Source: Candidatus Cyanaurora vandensis
GTDB lineage: Bacteria; Cyanobacteriota; Cyanobacteriia; Gloeobacterales; Anthocerotibacteraceae
Direction: 5' to 3'
Length of the DNA stretch: 64,000 nt
Assembly: GCF_013285555.1 (NCBI RefSeq)
Contig: NZ_JAAXLT010000092.1
Coordinates: 1 to 64,000, forward strand
The translations under genes and the position numbers were made by a program. The stretch's first letter is position 1. Every line of letters begins with the position of its first letter. The notes beneath the pieces were generated by a model, which was not told the origin of the DNA, searched no databases, and was given only the letters and a program-made list of their open reading frames with translations. Below, in pieces: positions 54,880 to 63,045 of the stretch.

Positions 54880-56112
54880 ATGGCTCAGTTCAAGTACAAA
54901 GTCCGCAATGTCCAAGGTGTTGCCGTCGAGAAGACCGTCGAGGCCCGCGATGCGACAGTCCTCAGGAGTAGCCTACGCGAACAGGGCTATTACGTCCTCC
55001 AGATCCAGGAAGTCAAGGGCGGGTTACTGAGCCGGGACTTTGACCTGACTAGTATCAACAACGCCTTGACCCCGATTAAAATCCGTGACAAGTCAATTTT
55101 CTCGCGTCAGTTCTCGGCCTTGATCAACGCGGGGGTAAACCTTGTCCGTGCCCTCTCGGTCCTCCAGGAACAGACCAAGAACGTCCAGATGGCAAAATTT
55201 ATCGAACGCATCCGCTTGGATGTCGAGCAGGGTAGTTCCCTGGCTGATGCAATGCGTAAACACCCCAAGGCTTTTGATAATCTCTACGTCGCCATGGTCC
55301 AAGCCGGAGAAGTGGGGGGTTGTCTCGATGAGGTCCTTGAGCGACTGAGTAAACTCCTAGAAGACCAGGACCGCCTCAACCGCCAAATCAAAGCTGCCCT
55401 GTCCTACCCGACCACGGTGCTATTTTTGGCGGTGGGCTTGTTCTTGGCGATGGTGACCTTTATCCTGCCAGTATTCCGGGGGATCTTTAAGCAGTTGGGC
55501 GGCGAATTGCCTGCTTTCACGCTCTTCATGCTGGGGATCAGTGACGCGCTGCAATCGGTAGTGGGCTGGATTTTACTTTTTGTGATTGGTGGCGGGACGA
55601 TTTTTGGCTACCGCTACATTTACAAGACACGGGCGGGTCGTGAGGTCATTGACCGGATCAAACTCAAAATCCCGCTCTTCGGGGACCTGATTCAGAAGTC
55701 GTCCGTGGCTCGTTTCTGTCGGACTTTTGGAGCTTTGACCCGCTCGGGGGTACCGATTTTGACCTCCCTAGAGATCGTCCGTGACACCTCTGGCAACCAA
55801 GTCATCGCTAACGCTGTGGATAAGGCCCGCGCTGCGATCCGTGAGGGCGGTCAGATTGCCGTCACTATTCAAAAAGAACAGGTCTTCCCGCCCATGGCGA
55901 CCCAGATGATGAGCGTCGGCGAGGAGACCGGGGAGCTCGACACCATGCTGTTTAAAGTGGCGGAATACTACGAGATGGAAGTGGAGCTCTCCGTCAAGGC
56001 CCTGACCAGTCTGCTCGAACCGATCATGATTGTCGTCCTCGGCGGGATGGTCGGCTCCGTCATCCTTTCAATGTACCTGCCTATGTTCACCATCTTTGAC
56101 CAAGTGCGTTAG
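54880..56112 (+). CDS. pilC: Type IV pilus inner-membrane platform protein PilC
   Basis: A 410-residue GspF/PilC protein. The N-terminal soluble segment (YKVRNVQGVAVEKTVEARDA) is typical; two T2SSF domains follow, recognised by FSRQFSALINAGVNLVRALS and FCRTFGALTRSGVPILTSLE. Three membrane helices are visible (TTVLFLAVGLFLAMVTFILP, VVGWILLFVIGGGTIFGY, and the C-terminal MIVVLGGMVGSVILSMYLP). It anchors the PilB and PilT motors. It starts 29 bases after pilT. Confidence 0.95.
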   Translation: MAQFKYKVRNVQGVAVEKTVEARDATVLRSSLREQGYYVLQIQEVKGGLLSRDFDLTSINNALTPIKIRDKSIFSRQFSALINAGVNLVRALSVLQEQTKNVQMAKFIERIRLDVEQGSSLADAMRKHPKAFDNLYVAMVQAGEVGGCLDEVLERLSKLLEDQDRLNRQIKAALSYPTTVLFLAVGLFLAMVTFILPVFRGIFKQLGGELPAFTLFMLGISDALQSVVGWILLFVIGGGTIFGYRYIYKTRAGREVIDRIKLKIPLFGDLIQKSSVARFCRTFGALTRSGVPILTSLEIVRDTSGNQVIANAVDKARAAIREGGQIAVTIQKEQVFPPMATQMMSVGEETGELDTMLFKVAEYYEMEVELSVKALTSLLEPIMIVVLGGMVGSVILSMYLPMFTIFDQVR

Positions 56113-56116
56113 GCAA

Positions 56117-56440
56117 TTACTCCAGATCCCGACTGAAGGGCACGAGTTCGCCCTGGGTCGTCAGTCCTAGTAGGATCAGCTCTTGGGGGCGCAATAAGCG
56201 GCCTGTCAGGGCACAACGTTGTTCCTGTTGGGCCACCGCCGGGATACTCACCCGAATATCCGCTAAACCCAAGGGAGCTAAATTCGACCGCTGCCGTACG
56301 TATTCCCATAGGATGTCTCGGATCAATGCCTGATAGCCCTGGTTATTAGAAAGCTCCTTGAGTCTTTCTTTGAGTCCGCGTTCGAGGCGGATGCTAGTGA
56401 CTTCCATCTCAGTAGTCGGGGTCCTTGGGCTGACGGTCAT
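56117..56440 (-). CDS. Small ribbon-helix-helix-like protein
   Basis: 107 residues from ATG 56440, with AGGAG seven bases upstream; an in-frame ATG at 56473 is less likely. The N-terminal part (EVTSIRLERGLKERLKELSN) resembles a ribbon-helix-helix DNA-binding unit. The rest (CALTGRLLRPQELILLGLTT) includes one Cys and is unknown. It converges on pilC with four bases between the stops. I cannot name a regulated target, and a role in pilus control is only suggested by proximity. Confidence 0.6.
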   Translation of the reverse strand: MTVSPRTPTTEMEVTSIRLERGLKERLKELSNNQGYQALIRDILWEYVRQRSNLAPLGLADIRVSIPAVAQQEQRCALTGRLLRPQELILLGLTTQGELVPFSRDLE

Positions 56441-56473
56441 GTAGCGGCTCCTGTGGAATTTCGTAATATGCAT

Positions 56474-56806
56474 TGTAGTATACGCTGGGCGTCGCCTCCG
56501 GGATGATCAGTTATGCTATTTAGATAAGGGCTAGCTATGGCTGGACAGTTGAGTTGATACAACGGCCTACCCCCTAGGGATACCCGTCATGAATTATTTA
56601 ACACTGTGGATGGTCAAGTCCTGCGATTATCTTCCGGCTGGGGTTGGAGGCCAGTTTTTGGGGTAGACCCTAGACTAAAAAACTTAAGGAGAATTCCTTG
56701 GCGGCGGCTGATTGTCTGATGCTGACTGGGTTTCAGTCCTCAGGATACTTTAATATCTCAGAATGAAGGGATGTGCTTTACTGAAAGTATCCCACCAAGC
56801 AAGTCC
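56474..56806. other. Gap of about 330 bases, no gene recognised
   Basis: Mixed-composition sequence without a supported reading frame. An AT-rich start (gtatactac-type) at about 56462-56480 may be the promoter of the minus-strand gene, and a stretch near 56675-56700 (ctagactaaaaaacttaagg) may serve the plus-strand genes. Confidence 0.4.
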
Positions 56807-56944
56807 ATGCTCACGAAACAAGTCATTCTGCTGCTCACGGTTTTGTTTATTCCCACCTTGTTTTATTTCGCGACCAAGGAAGGGTTTTATAACACCAGCC
56901 AGTACACGGGCAATGGCTCCGCCCACGGTACCACTGAGGAGTAA
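56807..56944 (+). CDS. Possible single-helix small membrane protein
   Basis: 45 codons from ATG 56807 to TAA 56944; an in-frame ATG at 56771 would add 12. It begins MLTKQVILLLTVLFIPTLFY, one clean membrane helix, and then a short polar tail (NTSQYTGNGSAH..EE). The size and one-helix form resemble small photosystem or NDH subunits, but I do not recognise a family, and the ribosome-binding site is weak. It ends 39 bases before the next gene. Confidence 0.45.
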   Translation: MLTKQVILLLTVLFIPTLFYFATKEGFYNTSQYTGNGSAHGTTEE

Positions 56945-56983
56945 ACCCTCACGAGAGTTCCGGTTTTTGACCTGGAGCATGAT

Positions 56984-58189
56984 ATGGCTTCTGCCCGCCG
57001 TCTCCCTTTCCATCATCCCGTAGCTTGGTTGGTCGCTACTCTATTGCTGAGTAGTGGGTTGTATTGGGGCAGTAGTGCCCTCATCCCTAATCTGAATCCT
57101 CAGCAACCCTTAGTCCAGGAAGCCCAACAGCGATTAAAACTCTATCTAGCCGACTATGCTCAGCAACTCAATAGCTATAATGCGGCACTCCAGGCCGGGG
57201 ATGGACCGGCCCTGGCCCGGACTGATACTTTCTTGGGGGGACAGCGGCAACAGTTCGCCCTAGTTCTCGGTGGATATCTAGCGGTGTTGGCGAAACTGCC
57301 CCCCTCAGAACCCTTGGTCGTCAAGTTACAAGCCCTCGCCCCGGATGCGCAGTTTCAGTTTGCCTACACGAGCTTGGGTCCGCAGGGTAGCCTGATCCAA
57401 GTCAGCGTTACGGAGAATGAGTTCGACGTGCGTCATCTCGCTCTCTGGCAACGCGGGGAGCGCGTCTTGGCCCTCAACAACTACGAGACCGAATGGCAAG
57501 CCCAAGTCAATGCGGTACGCTACTTCACCCGTAATAAGCAACGGTTTCTCATTGCCAAGGGTCAGACCCGGCAACTGGAAGACACCGCTCCCTTCCTCAA
57601 GGTCTACCAGGAAGTCGGTGCGGACTTACTCGATAAGACCGCCGACTATTTACCCCTAGAATTACTGGATACTTTTGGTACTGGGGAGTTCTTGGGCCAG
57701 ACCGCTAACCTCAAGCTGGATACGGTATTGCTGGACCCCGAGCGAATCATGGCGGCCTGTGACAGTTGTGGTCTCGTCAGTCAGCGTGCCCTCTGGCAGT
57801 GGACGGACCAGGGCTACCAACTGGTGGACCGCCAGATCCTTAACCAACCCGAGAATGCTCTCTACGCCGCCCTCGTCACCCTAGTCAAACAACAAGCTGC
57901 CCCAGCTTGGACCCGCGCCTTCCTCACGTCCCGGGTCCGGGCGATGCTGCAACAGGCCCCCAGTTTCGAGGCACCCCGCTACACTCCGCTCGAACAAGGG
58001 CTAGCAGTAACCGATACCCAGCCCTGGCAAGAAAAAGGGTTCCAGTATACCGTGGAAGGTCCCTTTCAATTTAAAGTCCAGGTGCGCCAAGACCCGCAGG
58101 GCCAGTGGCAGACTATCCAGATCCGGGACCTCAAACGGCAGGCTCCGGGCTGGTCCATTCCCTACACCCGGCAACCCTTGGCGAGTTAA
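56984..58189 (+). CDS. Hypothetical anchored or exported protein
   Basis: A 401-residue protein from ATG 56984 (GGAG eight bases upstream). The N-terminal helix VAWLVATLLLSSGLYWGS is a signal anchor or signal peptide. The rest is soluble, rich in Gln (QAQVNAVRYFTRNKQRFLIA), with one CDSC motif at about residue 261. I do not recognise a family. Its stop overlaps the ATG of the next gene (TAATG), so it is coupled to a glycosyltransferase. Confidence 0.6.
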   Translation: MASARRLPFHHPVAWLVATLLLSSGLYWGSSALIPNLNPQQPLVQEAQQRLKLYLADYAQQLNSYNAALQAGDGPALARTDTFLGGQRQQFALVLGGYLAVLAKLPPSEPLVVKLQALAPDAQFQFAYTSLGPQGSLIQVSVTENEFDVRHLALWQRGERVLALNNYETEWQAQVNAVRYFTRNKQRFLIAKGQTRQLEDTAPFLKVYQEVGADLLDKTADYLPLELLDTFGTGEFLGQTANLKLDTVLLDPERIMAACDSCGLVSQRALWQWTDQGYQLVDRQILNQPENALYAALVTLVKQQAAPAWTRAFLTSRVRAMLQQAPSFEAPRYTPLEQGLAVTDTQPWQEKGFQYTVEGPFQFKVQVRQDPQGQWQTIQIRDLKRQAPGWSIPYTRQPLAS

Positions 58190-59232
58190 TGCGGCTTCTT
58201 TTTAACGGCAGTTACTTACAACTTCCCCAGACGGGGATCGCTACTTATTGCCGAAATTTATTGATGCAGTGGCAGAACAAGCCGGAATTAGTCGCCTACT
58301 TACCCCCAGCGTGGGCGGGGACGCTTGGTTTCCGAGCGATTCCACAGACGAATCATCTAACGCGCCTATTGTGGAATCAGTGGCACTGGAACCGCATGGC
58401 AGGGCGGGGGGACGTGGTTTTTCAGCCAGTGCCTGAGGGCGGCTGGGCTAGGGGTCCTCAGGTGAGTGTAGCCCATGATGTCATCCCTCTGCACTACCCG
58501 GAACTCTACCCGCGCAAGGTAGCGTACTTCCGTTACTGGGTACCGCTGTCCCTGCGTTCGGCTCGGCAGATTATCTGTATTTCCCAGCAGACCCAACGGG
58601 ACTTAGTGACTTTTTATAACTTGTCCCCTGAGAAGATAACGGTCATTCCCTTGGCCTGTGACCGGACCCACTTCATACCCGGTCCTAAGGCTACCCGAAC
58701 GCCCTACCTGTTGTACCTGGGTGCCCACGAGCCCCACAAAAATCTTGTGACGCTCCTTGATAGTTTCCGGGCATTGAGTCAAACTTGGGCGGGATCGCTC
58801 TGGGTGGGGGGTCGTTTTGACCCGCGTTACACCCCGCAATTGCAAGCACGGGTGGCGGACTTGGGGGCCAGGGTGCGCTGGTTGGGTTATGTGCCCTACG
58901 CGGACCTACCGGGACTCTATCAAAGCGCGACAGCGTTTGTTTTTCCCAGTCTCTACGAAGGATTTGGTCTGCCCGTCCTGGAAGCGATGGCCTGTGGTAC
59001 GCCCGTGGTCAGTGCTCATACTTCCTCCCTGCCCGAAGTAGGCGGACAGGCGGTGGCCTATTTTGAACCGCGTTCGGTGGCAGAACTAATGGGCGTTCTG
59101 GAGCGGGTGGTGGGGGACGCTGGGTACCGAGACCATTTGCGGAACCAGGGTTTGGCTCGCGCTGCTCAGTTCGACTGGTCAATCACGGCGGCGAAAACCT
59201 GGGCGGTTTGTCAAGCGGTCGCAGAGAAGTAG
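58189..59232 (+). CDS. GT4-family glycosyltransferase
   Basis: 347 residues from ATG 58189, which overlaps the previous stop. It begins MRLLFNGSYLQLPQTGIATY, has the donor-binding block LYLGAHEPHKNLVTLLDSF, and ends with FPSLYEGFGLPVLEAMACGT and PVVSAHTSSLPEV, the EX7E signature of GT4 retaining transferases. It would transfer a sugar in cell-envelope or exopolysaccharide synthesis. The 3' end overlaps the convergent PfpI-like gene by 22 bases. Confidence 0.9.
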   Translation: MRLLFNGSYLQLPQTGIATYCRNLLMQWQNKPELVAYLPPAWAGTLGFRAIPQTNHLTRLLWNQWHWNRMAGRGDVVFQPVPEGGWARGPQVSVAHDVIPLHYPELYPRKVAYFRYWVPLSLRSARQIICISQQTQRDLVTFYNLSPEKITVIPLACDRTHFIPGPKATRTPYLLYLGAHEPHKNLVTLLDSFRALSQTWAGSLWVGGRFDPRYTPQLQARVADLGARVRWLGYVPYADLPGLYQSATAFVFPSLYEGFGLPVLEAMACGTPVVSAHTSSLPEVGGQAVAYFEPRSVAELMGVLERVVGDAGYRDHLRNQGLARAAQFDWSITAAKTWAVCQAVAEK

Positions 59233-59807
59233 TTGTACTCCATGTACCGCGCCGTAGTCTGCGCCTGTGCTTCCCCCAAGAGCCGACCTACTAAATAGAG
59301 CGAAGCATCCAAACCCGCCGAAACCCCAGCCGAAGTAATAATCTGCCCATTGTCCACCCAACGTTCACCGGGCAAAATCTGGGTGTCTGGGGCGAGGGCT
59401 TGGAGATAGTCCAGGGCCAAATGGTGGGTCGTCGCCTGTAAACCCGTTAATAATCCGGCTTTAGCTAGCAAAAGTGAGCCCGTACAGACCGAGAGGATGA
59501 TTTCAACTTGGGGGGCTATCTGCTGGAGCCAGTCCAGAATCGTGGGGTTATTCACCAGTTGGCGGGTACCGTATCCGCCAGGGATGACGAGGATATCCAG
59601 GGCCGGACAGTCCGAGAAGGAATACTGGGGGTTCACACTCAAACCATTACGCGCCAGCACGGGACGCAACTGCTCAGCCACCGTGAAGACCTGAAGGGGC
59701 GGCTTATCCCAGCCCACCCCCGCTACCCCAAAAGCCTCGAAGGGACCCGCAAAGTCCAAGACCTCGACCGCATCAAAAATAAAAACCCCGACTTGACGGG
59801 TAGCCAT
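59211..59807 (-). CDS. DJ-1/PfpI (class I glutaminase-like) protein
   Basis: A 198-residue protein of the DJ-1/PfpI superfamily. The nucleophile Cys is in ILSVCTGSLLLAKAGLL, and the N-terminal FDAVEVLDFAGPFEAF and the ITSAGVSAGLDASLYLV segment are typical of isonitrile-hydratase or AraC-partner-like members. It starts inside the stop codon of atpH (TAATG on the minus strand), so it is translationally coupled to the ATP synthase cluster, at the place where atpA usually lies. A role in energy metabolism is not proven; the function is unknown. Confidence 0.85.
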   Translation of the reverse strand: MATRQVGVFIFDAVEVLDFAGPFEAFGVAGVGWDKPPLQVFTVAEQLRPVLARNGLSVNPQYSFSDCPALDILVIPGGYGTRQLVNNPTILDWLQQIAPQVEIILSVCTGSLLLAKAGLLTGLQATTHHLALDYLQALAPDTQILPGERWVDNGQIITSAGVSAGLDASLYLVGRLLGEAQAQTTARYMEYNYFSATA

Positions 59808-60364
59808 TAGGTCGCCAGGGACAATTGCAGAGCCAGACGGCGGAGTTGACCGCGTAGACTCACATCAATAATCTGGTCGCCAAATTTCACTACCAAGCCG
59901 CCCAACAACTCGGGGTCAATCCGCGTCTGTAACTGGATGTCTGTGGATTTTGTCAAGATGATGAGACGGGCCTTGAGTTGAGCTTCCTGGGCGGGGGTGA
60001 GGGCGACCGCTGAAGTGACCTCCGCTAGGGCCGTCTTCTTGAGATCCAGCAACAGGCGACGGAAAGCTTGACAGACCTCAACGAGGAACATACTGCGCCG
60101 GCGGTCCACCAGTAAGTTGATAAAGTTCATGGTGAAAGGATGGAGATCAGCCCCGAAAGCCTGTTGGAGGACCGCTTTTTTGGGGAGGATCTTGATTACC
60201 GGGCTAGCAAGTAGGTCCCGAAAAGAACGATTACGGGTCAATACCGCCTCCACGAGGTCCAAGTCTGCGCCGAAGCGGTCCAAGCTGTTTTCCTGTCTAC
60301 CCAGGTCAATCAGGGCCTCGGCGTAGCGTTGGGCTACTCGTTGGGCGAGTTTACTGTCCTGCAC
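59807..60364 (-). CDS. atpH: ATP synthase delta subunit
   Basis: A 185-residue F1 delta subunit that connects the b/b' stalk to F1. Recognised by the N-terminal QRYAEALIDLG, the middle VDRRRSMFLVEVCQAF and the C-terminal LGGLVVKFGDQIIDVSLRGQ. It overlaps the end of atpF by 14 bases. It is the last recognisable atp gene of the cluster here: atpA and atpC do not follow. Confidence 0.94.
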   Translation of the reverse strand: MQDSKLAQRVAQRYAEALIDLGRQENSLDRFGADLDLVEAVLTRNRSFRDLLASPVIKILPKKAVLQQAFGADLHPFTMNFINLLVDRRRSMFLVEVCQAFRRLLLDLKKTALAEVTSAVALTPAQEAQLKARLIILTKSTDIQLQTRIDPELLGGLVVKFGDQIIDVSLRGQLRRLALQLSLAT

Positions 60365-60905
60365 GGTCTAACCTCCCTTCAAGTAGGGAGAGTCCCTGGT
60401 CAATTAAACGGCCTTGGGCTTCGTCGTTGAGCATAGCGGGTAAGTCCGTCTCTACTTTTTGGAAGGTGCGCTCTAGGGTCAAGCGGCGCAACTGAGCCAC
60501 CACCCGTGCCCGGTCACTGTCGAGTTCACGCTGGGAGTCTTGGCGCATCTGGAGGATCTCGCGGTCCACTTGCTCCAGGATCTGGGTGCGGACCCGCTTG
60601 GCATTAGTGAGGGCATTGTTGCGAATGCTGACCGCCTCACTCTCGGCTTGGGCCAAATTCTTCTTCTGTTCGACTAAGGCGGCTTCAGCCTGTTTACGGC
60701 GGGTCTCCACCTCAGTAATTTCATTCTCGACCGCCTGACGACGGTCATTGAGGAGCTTGGTCAAAATCCCGCGACCCAGGTAAAACAGTAGGCCAGCAAT
60801 GATGGCGAAGTTGAGGAGGTTCTTCTCCGCAATGAACTCCAGGAATCCGCCCTCAGCTTCCGCCTCCGCTGTCTCCGCCGCTAGCAACCAAAGATTCAAC
60901 CACAT
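60351..60905 (-). CDS. atpF: ATP synthase b subunit
   Basis: 184 residues, one N-terminal membrane helix (NLLNFAIIAGLLFYLGRGIL) and a long charged helix (VENEITEVETRRKQAEAALV) that forms the peripheral stalk. Paired with the b' subunit encoded just upstream, as usual in cyanobacteria and plastids. Overlaps the start of atpH. Confidence 0.93.
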   Translation of the reverse strand: MWLNLWLLAAETAEAEAEGGFLEFIAEKNLLNFAIIAGLLFYLGRGILTKLLNDRRQAVENEITEVETRRKQAEAALVEQKKNLAQAESEAVSIRNNALTNAKRVRTQILEQVDREILQMRQDSQRELDSDRARVVAQLRRLTLERTFQKVETDLPAMLNDEAQGRLIDQGLSLLEGRLDRAGQ

Positions 60906-60914
60906 CGCGTCTAC

Positions 60915-61427
60915 CTATCGGGGGCTAGTCGCCAACAACTTGGCGGTGATCTGGGCACTCAACTTGACCACTTCCTGCTGCAATCCAGCGAGAGCCGTTT
61001 CCTTGGCTGCTTGGACCTCAAGGCGCGATTGCTCCAGACGGGCAGCAGCCTCCTGTTGGACTTCCGCAAGCTTCTGGGTGCGGATGGTCATGGCCTCAGC
61101 CTCAGCCTTGGCAATGATCTCCTGCGCTTCCCGGCGGGTGTCCACCAATTCGGCTTCGTACTGGTCCGCGAGTCGCTTGGCCTCAGCCAACCGTTGCTGG
61201 GCTTCATTGCGGTTGGTCAAGATGTAATTCTCGCGCTCCTCCGTCACCCGTTGGATGGGTTTGAGGAGGATGACATTGATGATGATGACAAAAACAAAAA
61301 AGTTAATGGCCTGAAAAAACAAGGTCCCATTAACACACAACAGACCACTTGGGCAAAGCGGACCGCGAGGGTAGACAGCCTCCCCCACGGTTTCCGCCGC
61401 CAGCAGCAAGAATCCTTCCAGTACCAT
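60915..61427 (-). CDS. atpG: ATP synthase b' subunit
   Basis: 170 residues. After a short leader with several Cys (RGPLCPSGLLCVNG) comes the membrane helix FFQAINFFVFVIIINVILLK and a long stalk helix (LAEAKRLADQYEAELVDTRR). It is the second stalk subunit found only in phototroph-type enzymes. Lies between atpE and atpF in the standard order. The symbol follows cyanobacterial usage (atpG, also atpF'). Confidence 0.92.
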   Translation of the reverse strand: MVLEGFLLLAAETVGEAVYPRGPLCPSGLLCVNGTLFFQAINFFVFVIIINVILLKPIQRVTEERENYILTNRNEAQQRLAEAKRLADQYEAELVDTRREAQEIIAKAEAEAMTIRTQKLAEVQQEAAARLEQSRLEVQAAKETALAGLQQEVVKLSAQITAKLLATSPR

Positions 61428-61445
61428 TTGCTGCTCCTACGGTGT

Positions 61446-61760
<315 letters not shown>

Positions 61761-62510
61761 TTAATCATGATGGGGTTCAACCGCGTGATGACCTTCTTCA
61801 ATGGCCTCACCGATGTAAGAAGCGGTAAGGGTGGCGAAGATCAAAGCTTGGATGGCACTGGTAAACAAAAACAGCACCATCAGGGGAATCGGCACGAAGA
61901 AAGGCACGAGTAAGATTAGCACGGCGACGACCAGTTCTTCAGCCAAGATATTCCCGAAAAGCCGGAAGGTCAGCGACATGATCCGCGCAAACACCTCCAG
62001 CACTTTGAGGGGTAAAAATAGCGGGTTAGGCATGATGAAAAACTTGAAAAAGCTAATCCCCGCTGTCTTGAAGCCCGCAAAGAAGAAGGCAAGAATTGCG
62101 ATTAGGGCCAGCCCCAGGGTGGTGTTGATGTCGTTGGAGGGGGTGAGGATCTCAGCCTCCGGTAGAGGAATCAGACGGGCCGGGATTTGCCCCAACCAGT
62201 TCGCCGCCAAGACAAAGAGGAAGATACCGGAGATGAGCGGCACATAGGGCTTGTAGTCCTTGGCCCCAATCTGCTCACGGGCGATATTGGCAGTAAAACT
62301 AGTGCCGTACTCCAAGAAACCCTGGAGTCCACTGGGGACGCGCTCTAGTTTACGAGTGCCCAGCCAGCCGATGATGATGATGATGCTCATCGCTAACCAA
62401 GTGGCAACGATGGTCTCGCCATGAATGGTGGCACCCGCGATATTCCAGTCCCAGTGCTTGCCTACTTCTAGGGAGGCCAGGGGTGTAAAGGAGAGGGAGA
62501 GGTTCAGCAT
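61761..62510 (-). CDS. atpB: ATP synthase a subunit
   Basis: 249 residues with about five to six helices. The channel Arg lies in LTFRLFGNILAEELVVAVLI, and the preceding SNDINTTLGLALI block is typical. Together with the c ring it forms the proton path. Starts at ATG 62510, and lies between atpI and atpE in the usual order. Confidence 0.95.
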   Translation of the reverse strand: MLNLSLSFTPLASLEVGKHWDWNIAGATIHGETIVATWLAMSIIIIIGWLGTRKLERVPSGLQGFLEYGTSFTANIAREQIGAKDYKPYVPLISGIFLFVLAANWLGQIPARLIPLPEAEILTPSNDINTTLGLALIAILAFFFAGFKTAGISFFKFFIMPNPLFLPLKVLEVFARIMSLTFRLFGNILAEELVVAVLILLVPFFVPIPLMVLFLFTSAIQALIFATLTASYIGEAIEEGHHAVEPHHD

Positions 62511-62527
62511 GGTTTTTGTCCCGACGG

Positions 62528-62917
62528 TTAACGAACGGTGTCTTGGTACATATCTCGAAAGACATCCACCAAAATGGCAACTTTGAAAGTCATGAAGCCA
62601 AGAAACGTAGGGACCACTTCTAACATCTCAAGTTTGATGGAGATGATAAAAGCTAGGACTACCAAGGGGAAGCGGAGGTTGGCAAAACGGTAAGGCTGCT
62701 TGCCCATACCCGCCACGGTCTTGCCTAATAAATGGAAGTACAACATCCCAGTGCCAGCCCCCAGGAGGTAACTCAAGGCGGTGTTGAACGAGTAGAACAG
62801 ATAGGTACTGACGAAAACGATAGCGACCAAGCCCGCGCCCAACTGCTGCAACCGCCTTTGCAGGGCGTAATACTCTGCCATGGCGTTGCTCGTTTGCTCT
62901 CGTTCTGTTTGCAACAT
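62528..62917 (-). CDS. atpI: ATP synthase subunit I (assembly factor)
   Basis: 129 residues with four hydrophobic segments, for example GLVAIVFVSTYLFYSF and FPLVVLAFIISIKL. It is the first gene of the cluster, 17 bases before atpB. AtpI is a small membrane protein thought to help c-ring assembly. Starts ATG 62917; an ATG at 62881 in the same frame is an alternative. Confidence 0.85.
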   Translation of the reverse strand: MLQTEREQTSNAMAEYYALQRRLQQLGAGLVAIVFVSTYLFYSFNTALSYLLGAGTGMLYFHLLGKTVAGMGKQPYRFANLRFPLVVLAFIISIKLEMLEVVPTFLGFMTFKVAILVDVFRDMYQDTVR

Positions 62918-63045
62918 GCCCGCACAAGCTTAATTCGTTTTTAAGATATCACAGGTTGCTGAAACATTCTGTAATAGTTTCTAGCTAGTGGGGGACGGGG
63001 GGACCACGGGCGTTAGGATGGTCATTATTCTGTCACCTGCTGCTG

